Positions 10,001-17,621 of a stretch of DNA of 32,657 nt are shown piece by piece. This stretch comes from Kiritimatiellia bacterium (GTDB lineage: Bacteria > Verrucomicrobiota > Kiritimatiellia > RFP12 > UBA1067), in NCBI GenBank assembly GCA_018399555.1, contig JAGYOL010000014.1:1-32657 (forward strand), read 5' to 3'. Under the pieces are notes generated by a model. It was given only the letters and a program-made list of their open reading frames with translations. It made no database searches and had not been told where the DNA came from. Position numbers and translations under genes: made by a program. Each line of letters opens with the position of its first letter. Position 1 is the stretch's first letter.

Positions 10001-10118
10001 CGGGTTTGCCTCCCAAATCCTGCAGCAACGCTTCAAGAGCATCCTGAGCTTGCACATTGATTATTGCACTCAGTGCAACAACACCTAAAACTAACAACCA
10101 CCTTAATCTGTACGTCAT
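7050..10118 (-). CDS. secretin (GspD/PilQ-type outer-membrane channel), Amuc_1098-like
   Basis: A 1022-residue outer-membrane secretin expected to form a gated multimeric pore for a pilus or secretion system. A signal peptide (about 1-24) is followed by an Ala/Lys/Glu/Pro low-complexity region (about 35-120). TPR-like helices follow (about 130-320), then periplasmic N-domains. The secretin core near the C-terminus ends with the hallmark VVMGGLINENRV...IPFLGDLPYLGRFF and LLVFVTARLVDP. A Gly/Ser/Ala/Pro tail of about 45 residues follows. AGGAG lies 9 nt before the ATG. It is the last gene of the operon, 80 nt after the Amuc_1099-like gene and ahead of a strong terminator. The N-terminal TPR part differs from PilQ. 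Gene order matches Amuc_1098 of Akkermansia (from memory). Confidence 0.92.
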   Translation of the reverse strand: MTYRLRWLLVLGVVALSAIINVQAQDALEALLQDLGGKPAQKPEVRKPAEEQAAKQDKSEAVEAAPAQKAAPAAKAEPKAAVQKEQVEPKEPEKAAEAVAPAPQKPAEKKETAAAQGGNEDQAAIISELMTLETIRRQSLDNHGMNSLENARQLFKEKEYEKAREQYKQALDYIVARPSTEAAIAEARQGMRDAYYEEAMQSYRSHKYEQALLLAGQALERGHPKAQNLVDLLRREPEKAEKDASEVSHVMNEEGHKEDRDLIRRRLRLSRQNYTLGYYDEALEECELVLREFPNNSEAMRLRKLIGDRDKLVADLEFEATRTLMIRDVRDAWTPERYAINSKQVTDSANELTSKTDKVEINTGRTNEQIISEKLQKIIIPEVSFRPPATIIDAVDFFKQASRDYDDPEIPVEQRGVNLVLKLGSNAPKDETAEISNDPFAAAADTTSSSGGVPQIQAMSARFISLYDALKLVCDVTGMKFRIRGNIVMIVPMNDPDDELITRAYNVLPTLTERLGAAASEIGSSTSTGTDTFMTTSDMGEKQDWKKFFEDMGVQWPDGSSISYMATIGKLRVTNTSDQLASFERVLEDLNVTPRLIEIEARFVEVSQNDLNSLGFEWLLNSDFSFDAGGLLDKALNLKEHSNNLVPVYDANGNQLFDVAGNPLTQYAPYNAPGGLGTGYYTDGVGTTHAVPLEGLVGSVPSSTHNMSVGAIDGNNYSTGMRYLSSEGNPIVPEGTTINDNFMRVNAFLGNADVSMILHMLSQRSDSDLLSAPKVVTKSGQEAVMKVVTEYIYPTEFEVTMSQQGNTGGSISGGSSGDPLAIVEPQNFEMREVGVILQVVPEVSAEGQMINLLLNPQVVSEPVWKNYGTKVPKTVPSGVLDPITGIFLQESKVEYTELPMEQPFFPVRSVSTQLSIYNGATVVMGGLINENRVTIEDKIPFLGDLPYLGRFFRSRSEQSDKRNLLVFVTARLVDPAGRVIGQGSRVTSPILSGGGGASSPSDTTAAASSAPEAPAPAAEPVF

Positions 10119-10198
10119 ACGGAGAGACTCCTACATTGGCAGGAAACAACCTGTTAATTCTTCAAATTGAGATATGAATATACCTCATAACGGGACAA

Positions 10199-11263
10199 CT
10201 AATCAAGCTTAGTAATAACTTTTTGTTTACCAGTTGACTCATTCTCCACAGTTACGGACGGAGTTTCGTTGTTGACATCAATCACACGGTAGCTTTCCTC
10301 GCGAACTTTCAGAGTACCGCCCTTAACCGCCTTGTATTCGGTATTGTCGAGCGGCAGTCGGATCGTTGCTTCAATATCCGTATTCTTTCTGCCTTCATTG
10401 ATTCTCATCGTCACCTCCTTGCCGTCTGACTTGCGCCTGACGACAACCGTCGAAATATCCACCGTCTGCTCGACATCGCCCATGCCTTCAATCCTGCGCT
10501 TTTCAAATTTCTTCTCGGCACTGACGGAGACCCAGCCGGTATCGCCGATAACCTCATTGGCCTTAACCCAGTAGGTGCGGCGCGGCTGGGCGACATTGAA
10601 TGTCATCTGTAGCTTGCCGTCAGGCATCTTGTTAAGTCCGGTAAAGATAAAGGGTATTTTCACGCTGCGCACAGCCACCAACTCAAGAATTTCCATCAGC
10701 GGCGGATGTGATTTGGGATCATCCATGGCCGTGCCGGCTCTATACTCCACCAGGTTTGAGAAGCCGTCACCATCCAAGTCGAGCTCCGCGTCAGCCGCGA
10801 CATTCGGGTTCAATCCGTATTTATTTTCGATATCATCCGGTATGCCGTCGTTGTCGCTGTCCTGCCCTGGCATTTTTTCATCCGGTTTACGTGGCTGTTC
10901 CTTGCCGCAGAAGGGGCAGCTGCGAGCGTCGTAGGAGATCGGTTTGCGACAACTCTCTTCGATGCACATGACGCGCCACTCGGGGGTTAGAAAACCGGCC
11001 TCTCCGGACTGCGGAGAATTGAGCGCAAGCGGTTTCCGGGCCTGACTGACTGCCTCATCATACCCGGCCATGTTTATCGGCTTCAGGGGCTCCCCGCTCG
11101 GCTTCAGGCTGGTAAGCTGATTGACAAAACGCTCTTCATCCTGCTGGCGATTCATGCCGGCATTAGTCAGATAAAAGAGCGAAATCACCAGACCGATCAG
11201 CACTACAACCGCGATCAGTTTGTCATATTGTCTTAAAAAAGGAATTTCACTGATAGGCTTCAC
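10199..11263 (-). CDS. membrane-anchored zinc-ribbon and calcium-repeat protein, Amuc_1099-like by position
   Basis: A 354-residue protein with one membrane helix (about 15-32) and the rest outside the cytoplasm. Two small motifs stand out. A zinc-ribbon-like set C100, C105, C116, C119 lies in the segment CIEESCRKPISYDARSCPFC. Two DxDxDG-type loops follow: D135/D137/D139 (DSDNDGIPDD) and D162/D164/D166 (DLDGDGF), like thrombospondin type-3 or EF-hand calcium loops. The C-terminal half (about 195-354) is mostly beta-rich and unrecognised. The GTG start has AGGAG 6 nt upstream, 8 nt after the preceding gene. Its place between the Amuc_1100-like and secretin genes equals that of Amuc_1099. I infer a periplasmic linker role. 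Confidence 0.7.
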   Translation of the reverse strand: MKPISEIPFLRQYDKLIAVVVLIGLVISLFYLTNAGMNRQQDEERFVNQLTSLKPSGEPLKPINMAGYDEAVSQARKPLALNSPQSGEAGFLTPEWRVMCIEESCRKPISYDARSCPFCGKEQPRKPDEKMPGQDSDNDGIPDDIENKYGLNPNVAADAELDLDGDGFSNLVEYRAGTAMDDPKSHPPLMEILELVAVRSVKIPFIFTGLNKMPDGKLQMTFNVAQPRRTYWVKANEVIGDTGWVSVSAEKKFEKRRIEGMGDVEQTVDISTVVVRRKSDGKEVTMRINEGRKNTDIEATIRLPLDNTEYKAVKGGTLKVREESYRVIDVNNETPSVTVENESTGKQKVITKLD

Positions 11264-11271
11264 TGTTGCTC

Positions 11272-12240
11272 CTAAACTCCTTCGAAGGTGTATACATCGA
11301 TGACCAGCTTAACGCTGACAGGCGGATCGGTATTCGGATTTGTAACAGTGCGCTCGGCATACGAGAGCTGCGAGTGCGCTTTCTGCGCCTCGCCGGCCGC
11401 AACCGCACTCTTGGGCTTCTGCTCCATGACCGCTAGTTGATCACCGGTTTTCTTAAAGCTGTTTTCCGCAACCACCGTGAAAAGCTTCATGGCTGCCAGC
11501 CGGTTCAACGCGGTGACGTAAGCTTCGGGTGTGGCGGTGAACTCAAAGGTAAAACTCTCCTTGCTGACCAGACCGTCAGGCAATTCAAACTGAACCGGCG
11601 CGGAACCGGCCGCAGCAGGCTCATCATCTGCCGTTGAACTTCGGCGGCGGCTGCCGCGCCTTCTACTCTCTTCAGGTGCGGTCGTAACGGTTGCAGCACT
11701 GTCAAAAGTTTCGCGTGCAACACTGTCAACCGCCAGCACCTTGGCTCTGTAGAGCTCGTGGCTGATCTGCTCAATCATGCTCAGCTGTCTGTCCAGACGC
11801 GGCACATGCTCTTTTTCCGGCAGTGAATCAGATTCGCCCAGATATTGATCAAAACCGAAATTGAAACCGGGAATAACCACCTTGCCGCGACGGACACCCG
11901 GCTGCTGTGAAAGCCGACGCACTGTGGCCTGCAGCTTCTGTTTGAAGGTTGCCGGGGTCAGGTTGTTCGCCGGCAAATCCCCCTCATGCAGAAGTTCACC
12001 CGTTTTTTTGAGCCACTCCTCGACATCAGCCTTGTCCTGACGGATACGTTCGATATTAGCATCATCAGGAAAGACCGCATCCGCATAGATTTTTTGCAGC
12101 CGGTTGTAGTCGGCGTTACGACCTTCTGCGGCACCGCTTCTGTCCAGAACGGCCTTGATCAGAAGCCAGCCGACCAACATGCATGCCAACGCCGTCACGG
12201 ACAGGATTACAATAGAGACTATCTTGTTGCGTTTCATCAT
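11272..12240 (-). CDS. Amuc_1100-like (PilO-like) inner-membrane protein
   Basis: A 322-residue protein with one N-terminal membrane helix (about 8-30), a coiled-coil-prone segment (about 40-110) and a ferredoxin-like periplasmic part. This layout is that of PilO-type assembly proteins and of Akkermansia Amuc_1100 (317 residues). Matching landmarks recalled from that protein are a TPATFKQKL-type segment (Amuc_1100 has TPTAFQNEL), a GF-x-Y strand and a closing VSVKLVIDVYTF strand. The ATG overlaps the PilM-PilN stop (ATGA). It should sit in the inner membrane and connect the PilM-PilN protein with the secretin. Orthology to Amuc_1100 rests on context and these short similarities. Confidence 0.72.
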   Translation of the reverse strand: MMKRNKIVSIVILSVTALACMLVGWLLIKAVLDRSGAAEGRNADYNRLQKIYADAVFPDDANIERIRQDKADVEEWLKKTGELLHEGDLPANNLTPATFKQKLQATVRRLSQQPGVRRGKVVIPGFNFGFDQYLGESDSLPEKEHVPRLDRQLSMIEQISHELYRAKVLAVDSVARETFDSAATVTTAPEESRRRGSRRRSSTADDEPAAAGSAPVQFELPDGLVSKESFTFEFTATPEAYVTALNRLAAMKLFTVVAENSFKKTGDQLAVMEQKPKSAVAAGEAQKAHSQLSYAERTVTNPNTDPPVSVKLVIDVYTFEGV

Positions 12241-13922
12241 TTTGCAGACCCCTCATCCGCGGAAGCCGAAGGCAACTTTGCTTTAATACTGAATTCTATC
12301 AAATAGGCTCCCCGGTCCTTGACACCGGTAATGGCGACATTCTCGGCACTGTCGCCGAACTCCGTCTGCGCCCGGATACGGTCGCGCAGCAGTTCAACCG
12401 CTGTGCCGCTCTGTCCCTGCGTAGCTGCTCTTTTCTGGACGTCCTCCAGTTTGTCGGCCCAACCGCAACCTGAAATATTCACCGCCGTGACGTTGCCGTT
12501 TTCATCCTTGTCTTCCGTAAAGCCGGTCAGCCACATTCCATCATAGAGGCTCTGCCGGATAGCCTGCAGCCGTTTTAGATTGGCGGTGCGCTGCTCAATC
12601 AGATAGGTGACGGCATCAGCCCGACCGACTACAACCGCTTTTTCGGCGTCCGCCGCCTGCAGTTCATTCTTTTTGGCGGTCAGTTTGTTAAGCTCTCTTT
12701 TAACCTGAGCACCCTGAGAAAGATAAAGATCGGTCATCTTCTTTTCGTAAACCGTCCAGATGCCCAGGCTCATCAGCAACCCGACAATCGCGAGACCGAA
12801 AAAGGGTACACGTTTCTTGAAGGACTTATGCCGGAGTATTTCAGGCGGCAGCAGGTTGATCTCAATCGGGCAGGCCAGTGAACGGCGCAGAGCCAGACCA
12901 ACCGTTTCGGCGAGCATAAAGGCATCCATGCCCACCTGTCCGTCATCCAGCTTTTTACTGATTGATATATTCTCAAAGGGGTTGAGATACTGAACTTCAA
13001 CTCCCAGCTTCTGACGAAAAAAGTCATCCAGTTTGGGAATGGCCGCTGTGCCTCCGGTCAGGAAAACTCTTTCCGGCGGGTTGCCGGTCTGCTGACTTCT
13101 GTAAAAATTGATCGAGCGGTTTATTTCAGCGTGAAGACGCGTAACCACATTGCGAATGATCTTTGAAATCCGCTCCTGTTTCTGGTTCTCAGCCGCATAA
13201 ACCCCGCCCAGCGAAACATACCCCAACTCACGTTTCATCTGCTCGGCTTCGGCAAAGGAAACACCGAACCCTTTGGCGATGTCCTGAGTGATCGCATTGC
13301 CCGCCACCGGAATGCAGCGGCTGTATATCTTTTCGTCCTCGATAAATATCAGATTGGTCGAACGAGCACCGATGTCCAGCAGCAGTGTGCAGCCCGATAA
13401 CTCAGGGTAATTATAACGCAGGCAGTTATACAGTGCCATGGGTGCCACATCGACAACCTCCGGTTCAATTCCGGCCATCGAGAGCTGATCGGTTACCTCC
13501 CGCACATTATCTACCTTGGCGGCCACAATCATTGCACACTGCTCACCGGTCGAATCATCCCCGATATACTGATGGTTCCAGACTATCTCGTCCATCGGGA
13601 AGGGAACATTCTGCTCCACTTCATATTCAACCATCTGTAGTAGCTTGTCTGCCTCAACCGCAGGCAACTTGACAAAACGCGGAAAAACGATTTGACCTGA
13701 AAGCGCAACGATCAGGGGAGCCGGTCGAATACCGTTGGCCCGCATCACCGCACGCAGTGCCACAGCCAGCTCCGGTGCTTCGCCACCCTCGGCGGAGGCA
13801 CCCGCCGCTCCCATGCCGTAACGCAACAGCTCCGGCTGACTGCCGCGTTTAACCTGATATTCAGCAACCGTTAATTTACCCGCTCCGACATTGAGCGTCA
13901 GTATTCGATCAGAGGAGAACAC
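12237..13922 (-). CDS. pilM: PilM-PilN fusion, pilus-assembly actin-like ATPase with membrane anchor
   Basis: A 561-residue protein. Residues 1-345 are a PilM/FtsA-type actin-like fold: LTLNVGAGKLTVAEY at the start, VEQNVPFPMDEI (102-113), the phosphate loop LLDIGARSTN (181-190), and VFLTGGTAAIPKL (286-298) as the adenosine motif. From about 353 it reads EINLLPPEI, the cytoplasmic N-terminal PilN motif that PilM binds in type IV pilus systems. A membrane helix (373-391) and a PilN-like coiled-coil plus periplasmic domain follow. PilM and its PilN partner thus appear joined in one chain. The start is GTG, sharing one base with the previous stop (TAGTG). The Akkermansia counterpart by position is Amuc_1101. 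Confidence 0.88.
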   Translation of the reverse strand: MFSSDRILTLNVGAGKLTVAEYQVKRGSQPELLRYGMGAAGASAEGGEAPELAVALRAVMRANGIRPAPLIVALSGQIVFPRFVKLPAVEADKLLQMVEYEVEQNVPFPMDEIVWNHQYIGDDSTGEQCAMIVAAKVDNVREVTDQLSMAGIEPEVVDVAPMALYNCLRYNYPELSGCTLLLDIGARSTNLIFIEDEKIYSRCIPVAGNAITQDIAKGFGVSFAEAEQMKRELGYVSLGGVYAAENQKQERISKIIRNVVTRLHAEINRSINFYRSQQTGNPPERVFLTGGTAAIPKLDDFFRQKLGVEVQYLNPFENISISKKLDDGQVGMDAFMLAETVGLALRRSLACPIEINLLPPEILRHKSFKKRVPFFGLAIVGLLMSLGIWTVYEKKMTDLYLSQGAQVKRELNKLTAKKNELQAADAEKAVVVGRADAVTYLIEQRTANLKRLQAIRQSLYDGMWLTGFTEDKDENGNVTAVNISGCGWADKLEDVQKRAATQGQSGTAVELLRDRIRAQTEFGDSAENVAITGVKDRGAYLIEFSIKAKLPSASADEGSAK

Positions 13923-14584
13923 TATTGCACCACCTCGTAGTCATCAATATTGATTAAAGCGAACGGAGTCTTCGATCGATCCACCAGGCCTTCTCGCCTT
14001 TTGACCTTGGGACTGTCCAGCACCGTGCTGTCCTTCCACCACTCCTCGCTGGGAAATTTGATTGTTGTCTCGGAGTTCATATCAGCAATCTCCCCCTCCT
14101 TGTCGATAATTTCAAGGGCCAGCGCAACCGGTTCGCCGTAACGTTCGATCTGACTGGGTGCTATCGCCACGCAACTCATGTGGTCACCTTTGGGGATATC
14201 GATATAACGGACGGTGGTTGTGTAAAAATTGAAAACCTCGTTGCCCTCTCTGTCCACGCCCTTGGTCATTACGTAGTAGTTGAAACTCAGTTCATCGGTC
14301 CACTCGGCGGATGTCGAGTATTTGACCTCGAAAAGCGCCCATTCGCGCGGTTTGCGTGACACCCTGCGCATCGTATTCTGTACCTGAACGTCAAACTCCG
14401 GTGTTCTGACCATGGCGGTCTTGTTGGGCGGCGGCATACGTTCAATTTTTATGCGGTTTTCCTCTTTGCGCGCCGCCGGAGCGGCGGCCCGGCGCAACTG
14501 CGCCGATGCTTCACTCACAATGAGAAACAACGTGAGTGTGAAGCAGAAAATGACGCGGCGATAAGCGGGTTTTGTCAGTTTCAT
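13922..14584 (-). CDS. exported protein, Amuc_1102-like by position
   Basis: A 220-residue protein with a signal peptide (about 1-28, ending SEASA). A basic/Pro linker precedes a beta-rich domain (about 60-200) without catalytic motifs. The fold looks immunoglobulin-like by strand pattern, and Amuc_1102 of Akkermansia, in the same position, is of similar size. First gene of the five-gene operon. AGGAG lies 7 nt before the ATG, and a predicted promoter lies 63-91 nt upstream. Its last base pairs overlap the pilM start. The function is unknown; a structural or envelope role with the secretin apparatus is inferred from context. Confidence 0.62.
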   Translation of the reverse strand: MKLTKPAYRRVIFCFTLTLFLIVSEASAQLRRAAAPAARKEENRIKIERMPPPNKTAMVRTPEFDVQVQNTMRRVSRKPREWALFEVKYSTSAEWTDELSFNYYVMTKGVDREGNEVFNFYTTTVRYIDIPKGDHMSCVAIAPSQIERYGEPVALALEIIDKEGEIADMNSETTIKFPSEEWWKDSTVLDSPKVKRREGLVDRSKTPFALINIDDYEVVQ

Positions 14585-14646
14585 CTCGGAACTCCTATCA
14601 CTGTTAAATACCTAACACACAAAAAAATCCGTCATTTAGTATGAAT

Positions 14647-14675
14647 AATTTAATGCTGAATGAGTCATAATGCAA
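14647..14675 (-). promoter_or_regulatory. predicted promoter of the pilus-like operon
   Basis: In an A/T-rich 193-bp spacer, the minus strand shows TTGCAT (14675-14670), a 17-nt gap and TAAATT (14652-14647), about 60 nt before the first gene. Both boxes are imperfect. Unlike several other promoters here, it leaves room for a leader with a ribosome-binding site. Confidence 0.35.
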
Positions 14676-14777
14676 CAACGAATATCAAAAAGTTTGATTT
14701 TCTTTTTAAAAAACTGGATTTTTACTATGATTTAAACTCTTTACTACTCGATTCCTACCCGATTGCACATTTTTTAA

Positions 14778-16637
14778 CTATCTTTTTTTGCCGAATTTCC
14801 TTTCAAGTTCGGTATAAGCGGTGAAAATCATCGTCGGTCTGCCCTGCGGAGAGGTGTAGGGCATCCGACATTCCGCCAGCCTGCGCACCAGTTTTTCCGC
14901 CTCTGCAACGGAATATTTGAAACACCCGGACGCACCGGTCCGGGCAATCGTGCGGGCAGTCAACTCCTCTCTCCATCTCACGGAACCGCGCCGCCGCCCG
15001 GAAGTCGCAATCTCGGCGGCAATGCCGACCAGCAACTCCCGGCTGTCTGTCTCCCCCAGCACAGCAGGCAGTGCCTCCACCATAAAGTGGTCGTCACCGA
15101 AATCCGCTATCCGGAAGCCCATAGAGTTCAGTGCCTCCAGGTTGCCGCGCAGACGCTCTGCATCCGCCGGTGCAAGCCGCACCGTTTGCGGGATCAGCAA
15201 CTTCTGTGAGAGCGGCGGAGATTCCTCGTTATGCTCAAGCAGTCGCTCATACAGGATACGCTCGGCCGCCGCGCGCTGATCCACCGTCACACAGCCGCTG
15301 TCGGTCTCAAGCAGCAGATAACAACCCTGCAACTCACCGATCACGCGACACCACTTCCAGGGAGCCCCATCCTCCGGCAGCTCAATCAGCGGCGCGGAAA
15401 CGGCTACTGGTGCAGCGGGCAGAGGCACGGCTGGCGATGCGAAACCCTGCTCGTAATCGGGCAGATGCTTCAGACCGACCCGCTCTTCTCTCTTTAAACC
15501 GGGTGCCCAAGCATCATGCCGCCGGGTTTTAACGCCGGAGGCTGCCGCTGCCGATGCCCTGTCCAGAGAGCGCAGCGTAACTGCGCCATCCAGTTCACCC
15601 GGCTTGACAATCCGGAGCTCCTTCCGCTGCGTTTCCGCCCCCACTACCCCCTTCAAAGCGGCACTTAACGCAGCAATCACAGCCTCCCGTACGCTCGATG
15701 ACTGTTTAAAGCGTACCTCTTTCTTGGCCGGATGAACATTCACATCCACCAGCCCCGGTTCCATTTCGATAAAAAGAATTAAAGCCGGACGTGTCCCGCC
15801 GTCACGTATAGCGTAGGCCTGTCTGACCGCATATGTAATAACCGCAGCCGTTGCCGGACGCCGATTGACAAACACATACTGCTGTTCACGCTCACGTGCA
15901 CCGGAACCCGGAACTCCCGCATAACCGTAAACACGTATACCCGCCATGCTGCTTTCGACCGGTTTAAGCTTCTCAACATACTCCGTCCCGAAAAGTTCGC
16001 GAACCCGGTCGCAAAGCAACGCTCCGGACGGCAGAGTGTAGCTCTCACGTCCGTCGCAGCTGAGTGTGAACCCAACCTCCGGATGCGCCAGCGCGTTACA
16101 CACAAAGGCGTTTTTTATGTGACCCTGCTCGGTCTGATATGCCCTCAGAAATTTGCGGCGCGCCGGAACATTATAGAAAAGATCACGCACTTCAACCACA
16201 GTCCCGACCGGTGTGCCTATGTCGTTGACCGCTTGCAGTGTACCTCCCTGGAGGATCAGCTCCGTTCCTGCATCACTTTGTGAGTCACGGGTTTTCAACG
16301 TGAATCGACTGACCGAGGCTATGGAGGGAATCGCCTCACCCCGAAATCCCAGGGTGGCGATCCTTTCAATGTCATGCACATCTCTGATTTTACTTGTGGA
16401 CTGCCGTTCTATGCACATTAAAGCGTCGGTGCGGTTCATTCCTCCGCCGTTGTCACGCACTGCGATCAGCTTGCGTCCCCCTGCGGTGATAGTGACTTCA
16501 ATGCGTTCAGCCCCCGCATCGAGCGAGTTTTCGACCATCTCCTTCACCACGGAAGCCGGACGCTCCACCACCTCGCCGGCGGCCACCTTGTTGGCAACCT
16601 GCGCCGGCAGCACCCTGATATGTCCATCTTTTTGCAT
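14778..16637 (-). CDS. mutL: DNA mismatch repair protein MutL, degenerate endonuclease motifs
   Basis: A 619-residue MutL. The N-terminal GHKL ATPase is intact: E33 and N37 in EMVENSLDAGA, D62 in RDNGGGM, GFRGEAIPSIASVS (98-110), and NVHPAKKEVRF at the end of the domain. A variable linker covers about 330-425, then the dimerisation domain. In nuclease-active MutL proteins the C-terminal metal site reads DQHA(X)2E(X)4E. Here it is D453-Q-R-A with E459 and E464 kept but His replaced by Arg. The partner CPHGRP motif reads SPQGRP (596-601), losing Cys and His. The scaffold is kept but the metal site looks inactive. No ribosome-binding site precedes the ATG, and a predicted -10 box lies only 8 nt upstream. 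Confidence 0.96.
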   Translation of the reverse strand: MQKDGHIRVLPAQVANKVAAGEVVERPASVVKEMVENSLDAGAERIEVTITAGGRKLIAVRDNGGGMNRTDALMCIERQSTSKIRDVHDIERIATLGFRGEAIPSIASVSRFTLKTRDSQSDAGTELILQGGTLQAVNDIGTPVGTVVEVRDLFYNVPARRKFLRAYQTEQGHIKNAFVCNALAHPEVGFTLSCDGRESYTLPSGALLCDRVRELFGTEYVEKLKPVESSMAGIRVYGYAGVPGSGAREREQQYVFVNRRPATAAVITYAVRQAYAIRDGGTRPALILFIEMEPGLVDVNVHPAKKEVRFKQSSSVREAVIAALSAALKGVVGAETQRKELRIVKPGELDGAVTLRSLDRASAAAASGVKTRRHDAWAPGLKREERVGLKHLPDYEQGFASPAVPLPAAPVAVSAPLIELPEDGAPWKWCRVIGELQGCYLLLETDSGCVTVDQRAAAERILYERLLEHNEESPPLSQKLLIPQTVRLAPADAERLRGNLEALNSMGFRIADFGDDHFMVEALPAVLGETDSRELLVGIAAEIATSGRRRGSVRWREELTARTIARTGASGCFKYSVAEAEKLVRRLAECRMPYTSPQGRPTMIFTAYTELERKFGKKR

Positions 16638-16645
16638 CAGGGTTT

Positions 16646-16674
16646 ATCATGCCCGCAGCCCCATCTCCGGTCAA
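16646..16674 (-). promoter_or_regulatory. predicted mutL promoter, leaderless arrangement
   Basis: The minus strand shows TTGACC (16674-16669), a 17-nt gap and CATGAT (16651-16646), then 8 nt to the mutL ATG. Transcription would begin at or within a base or two of the start codon. No Shine-Dalgarno sequence is present. Confidence 0.45.
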
Positions 16675-16687
16675 GCTCAATTTTTTT

Positions 16688-16743
16688 AATGCCTGGCACT
16701 AATTTTTAATGCCTGACACTAATTATAATGCCTGGCACTAATT
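16688..16743. repeat. three tandem 17-bp repeats with palindromic core
   Basis: Copies of AATGCCTGGCACTAATT lie at 16688-16704, 16708-16724 (one change, TGACA) and 16727-16743, spaced 20 and 19 bp apart. Each core TGCC-T-GGCA is an inverted repeat. They sit between divergent mutL and the membrane-protein gene, just upstream of the predicted mutL -35 box. They could be operator sites, iteron-like repeats or a small REP-like mobile repeat; nothing in the window decides. Confidence 0.85.
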
Positions 16744-16782
16744 CTTAACAATTCTCTGAGTGTTGGTTTATGCAGAAAGTTC

Positions 16783-16811
16783 TTTTCAGCGGCAGATAAA
16801 CCGTTTAAATT
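16783..16811 (+). promoter_or_regulatory. possible promoter for the gene at 16821, leaderless arrangement
   Basis: TTTTCA, a 17-nt gap, TAAATT, then 9 nt to the ATG. There is no ribosome-binding site. Both boxes match consensus only partly, so this is weaker than the mutL example. Confidence 0.3.
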
Positions 16812-16820
16812 ACCTGTGTT

Positions 16821-17621
16821 ATGGCCAAAAAGAAAAAAAAGAAGAACAAACCGTCTGTCAAAAAGGAAAGGCAAAACCGAAAAGCTGACACGCCAAAGCC
16901 GGAGACCATAACACCCTCGGGCGACTCTCAACTCACGACGAACAAGGGTGAGTCAGAGACCGAGGTGCCCCGGAATGTCGATCCACCGCCGCCGAATGAT
17001 GAGCAATCCAAAGAAATTCCGGCGGCATCACAACCTCCCGGGAAAATTGCTAATCTGCCCCGGACAAACACCATTCTTGGAAAAATCGCCCGTCACGGCC
17101 GCCTGGACAAGCGCATCCGGCGCATGTTACCGGATCTGGTAAGTGTTCTGATCGCCCTAGTTGTGATCGTGCTCGGGAGCACTCTCTGGTGGCAACCGCC
17201 TCTGCTCACATCCTCTTTTCCCGTTGCCTCTTTCTCATATAAGGGAGGGCCAGCCCGGGCGGCCACCCTCTACCGTCCGGTCGCCATGCGGCAACGCTAT
17301 TACATCCAACTGCCGGAAAAGATTGAAAACCGCTACGAGTGGTTTGCCGTCGACCGCCGCCGCGAGGTTGTCGCCCTTTCCAAAGAGCCACAACATCAAT
17401 TGCTGGGAGTGAATGCCATTCGACGTGGCGACCCTCTGGGACTTGATCTGGAATTCCGTACAATCGACGGACATGAATGGCTGATCCATTTCCACCGCGA
17501 TGCAATCGTTTTTTCCAATAATCTGCTCAAGATCAGAGTGGATACCGGTAATCCTGACAACGGGGCACCGGATTCACAAGTTAAACAACCGCGACAAACT
17601 TCGACCGCAAAGGTTGATTGA
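16821..17621 (+). CDS. single-pass membrane protein with lysine-rich cytoplasmic tail, function unknown
   Basis: I do not recognise this 266-residue protein. The first 20 residues are almost all Lys/Arg/Asn/Ser (MAKKKKKKNK onward). A Pro/Glu/Ser-rich disordered region follows to about 80, then a basic stretch and one membrane helix (about 104-122). The remaining 140 residues should be extracytoplasmic and look beta-rich, with a disordered end. The topology is N-in, C-out by the positive-inside rule. It is divergent from mutL and upstream of hydF, with a degraded-looking spacer between. No enzymatic motif is visible. Confidence 0.75.
   Translation: MAKKKKKKNKPSVKKERQNRKADTPKPETITPSGDSQLTTNKGESETEVPRNVDPPPPNDEQSKEIPAASQPPGKIANLPRTNTILGKIARHGRLDKRIRRMLPDLVSVLIALVVIVLGSTLWWQPPLLTSSFPVASFSYKGGPARAATLYRPVAMRQRYYIQLPEKIENRYEWFAVDRRREVVALSKEPQHQLLGVNAIRRGDPLGLDLEFRTIDGHEWLIHFHRDAIVFSNNLLKIRVDTGNPDNGAPDSQVKQPRQTSTAKVD

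Noticed and set aside
16688-16743. CRISPR array
   Set aside because: Repeats are 17 bp with 2-3 bp gaps, far too short for spacers, and no cas genes are present.
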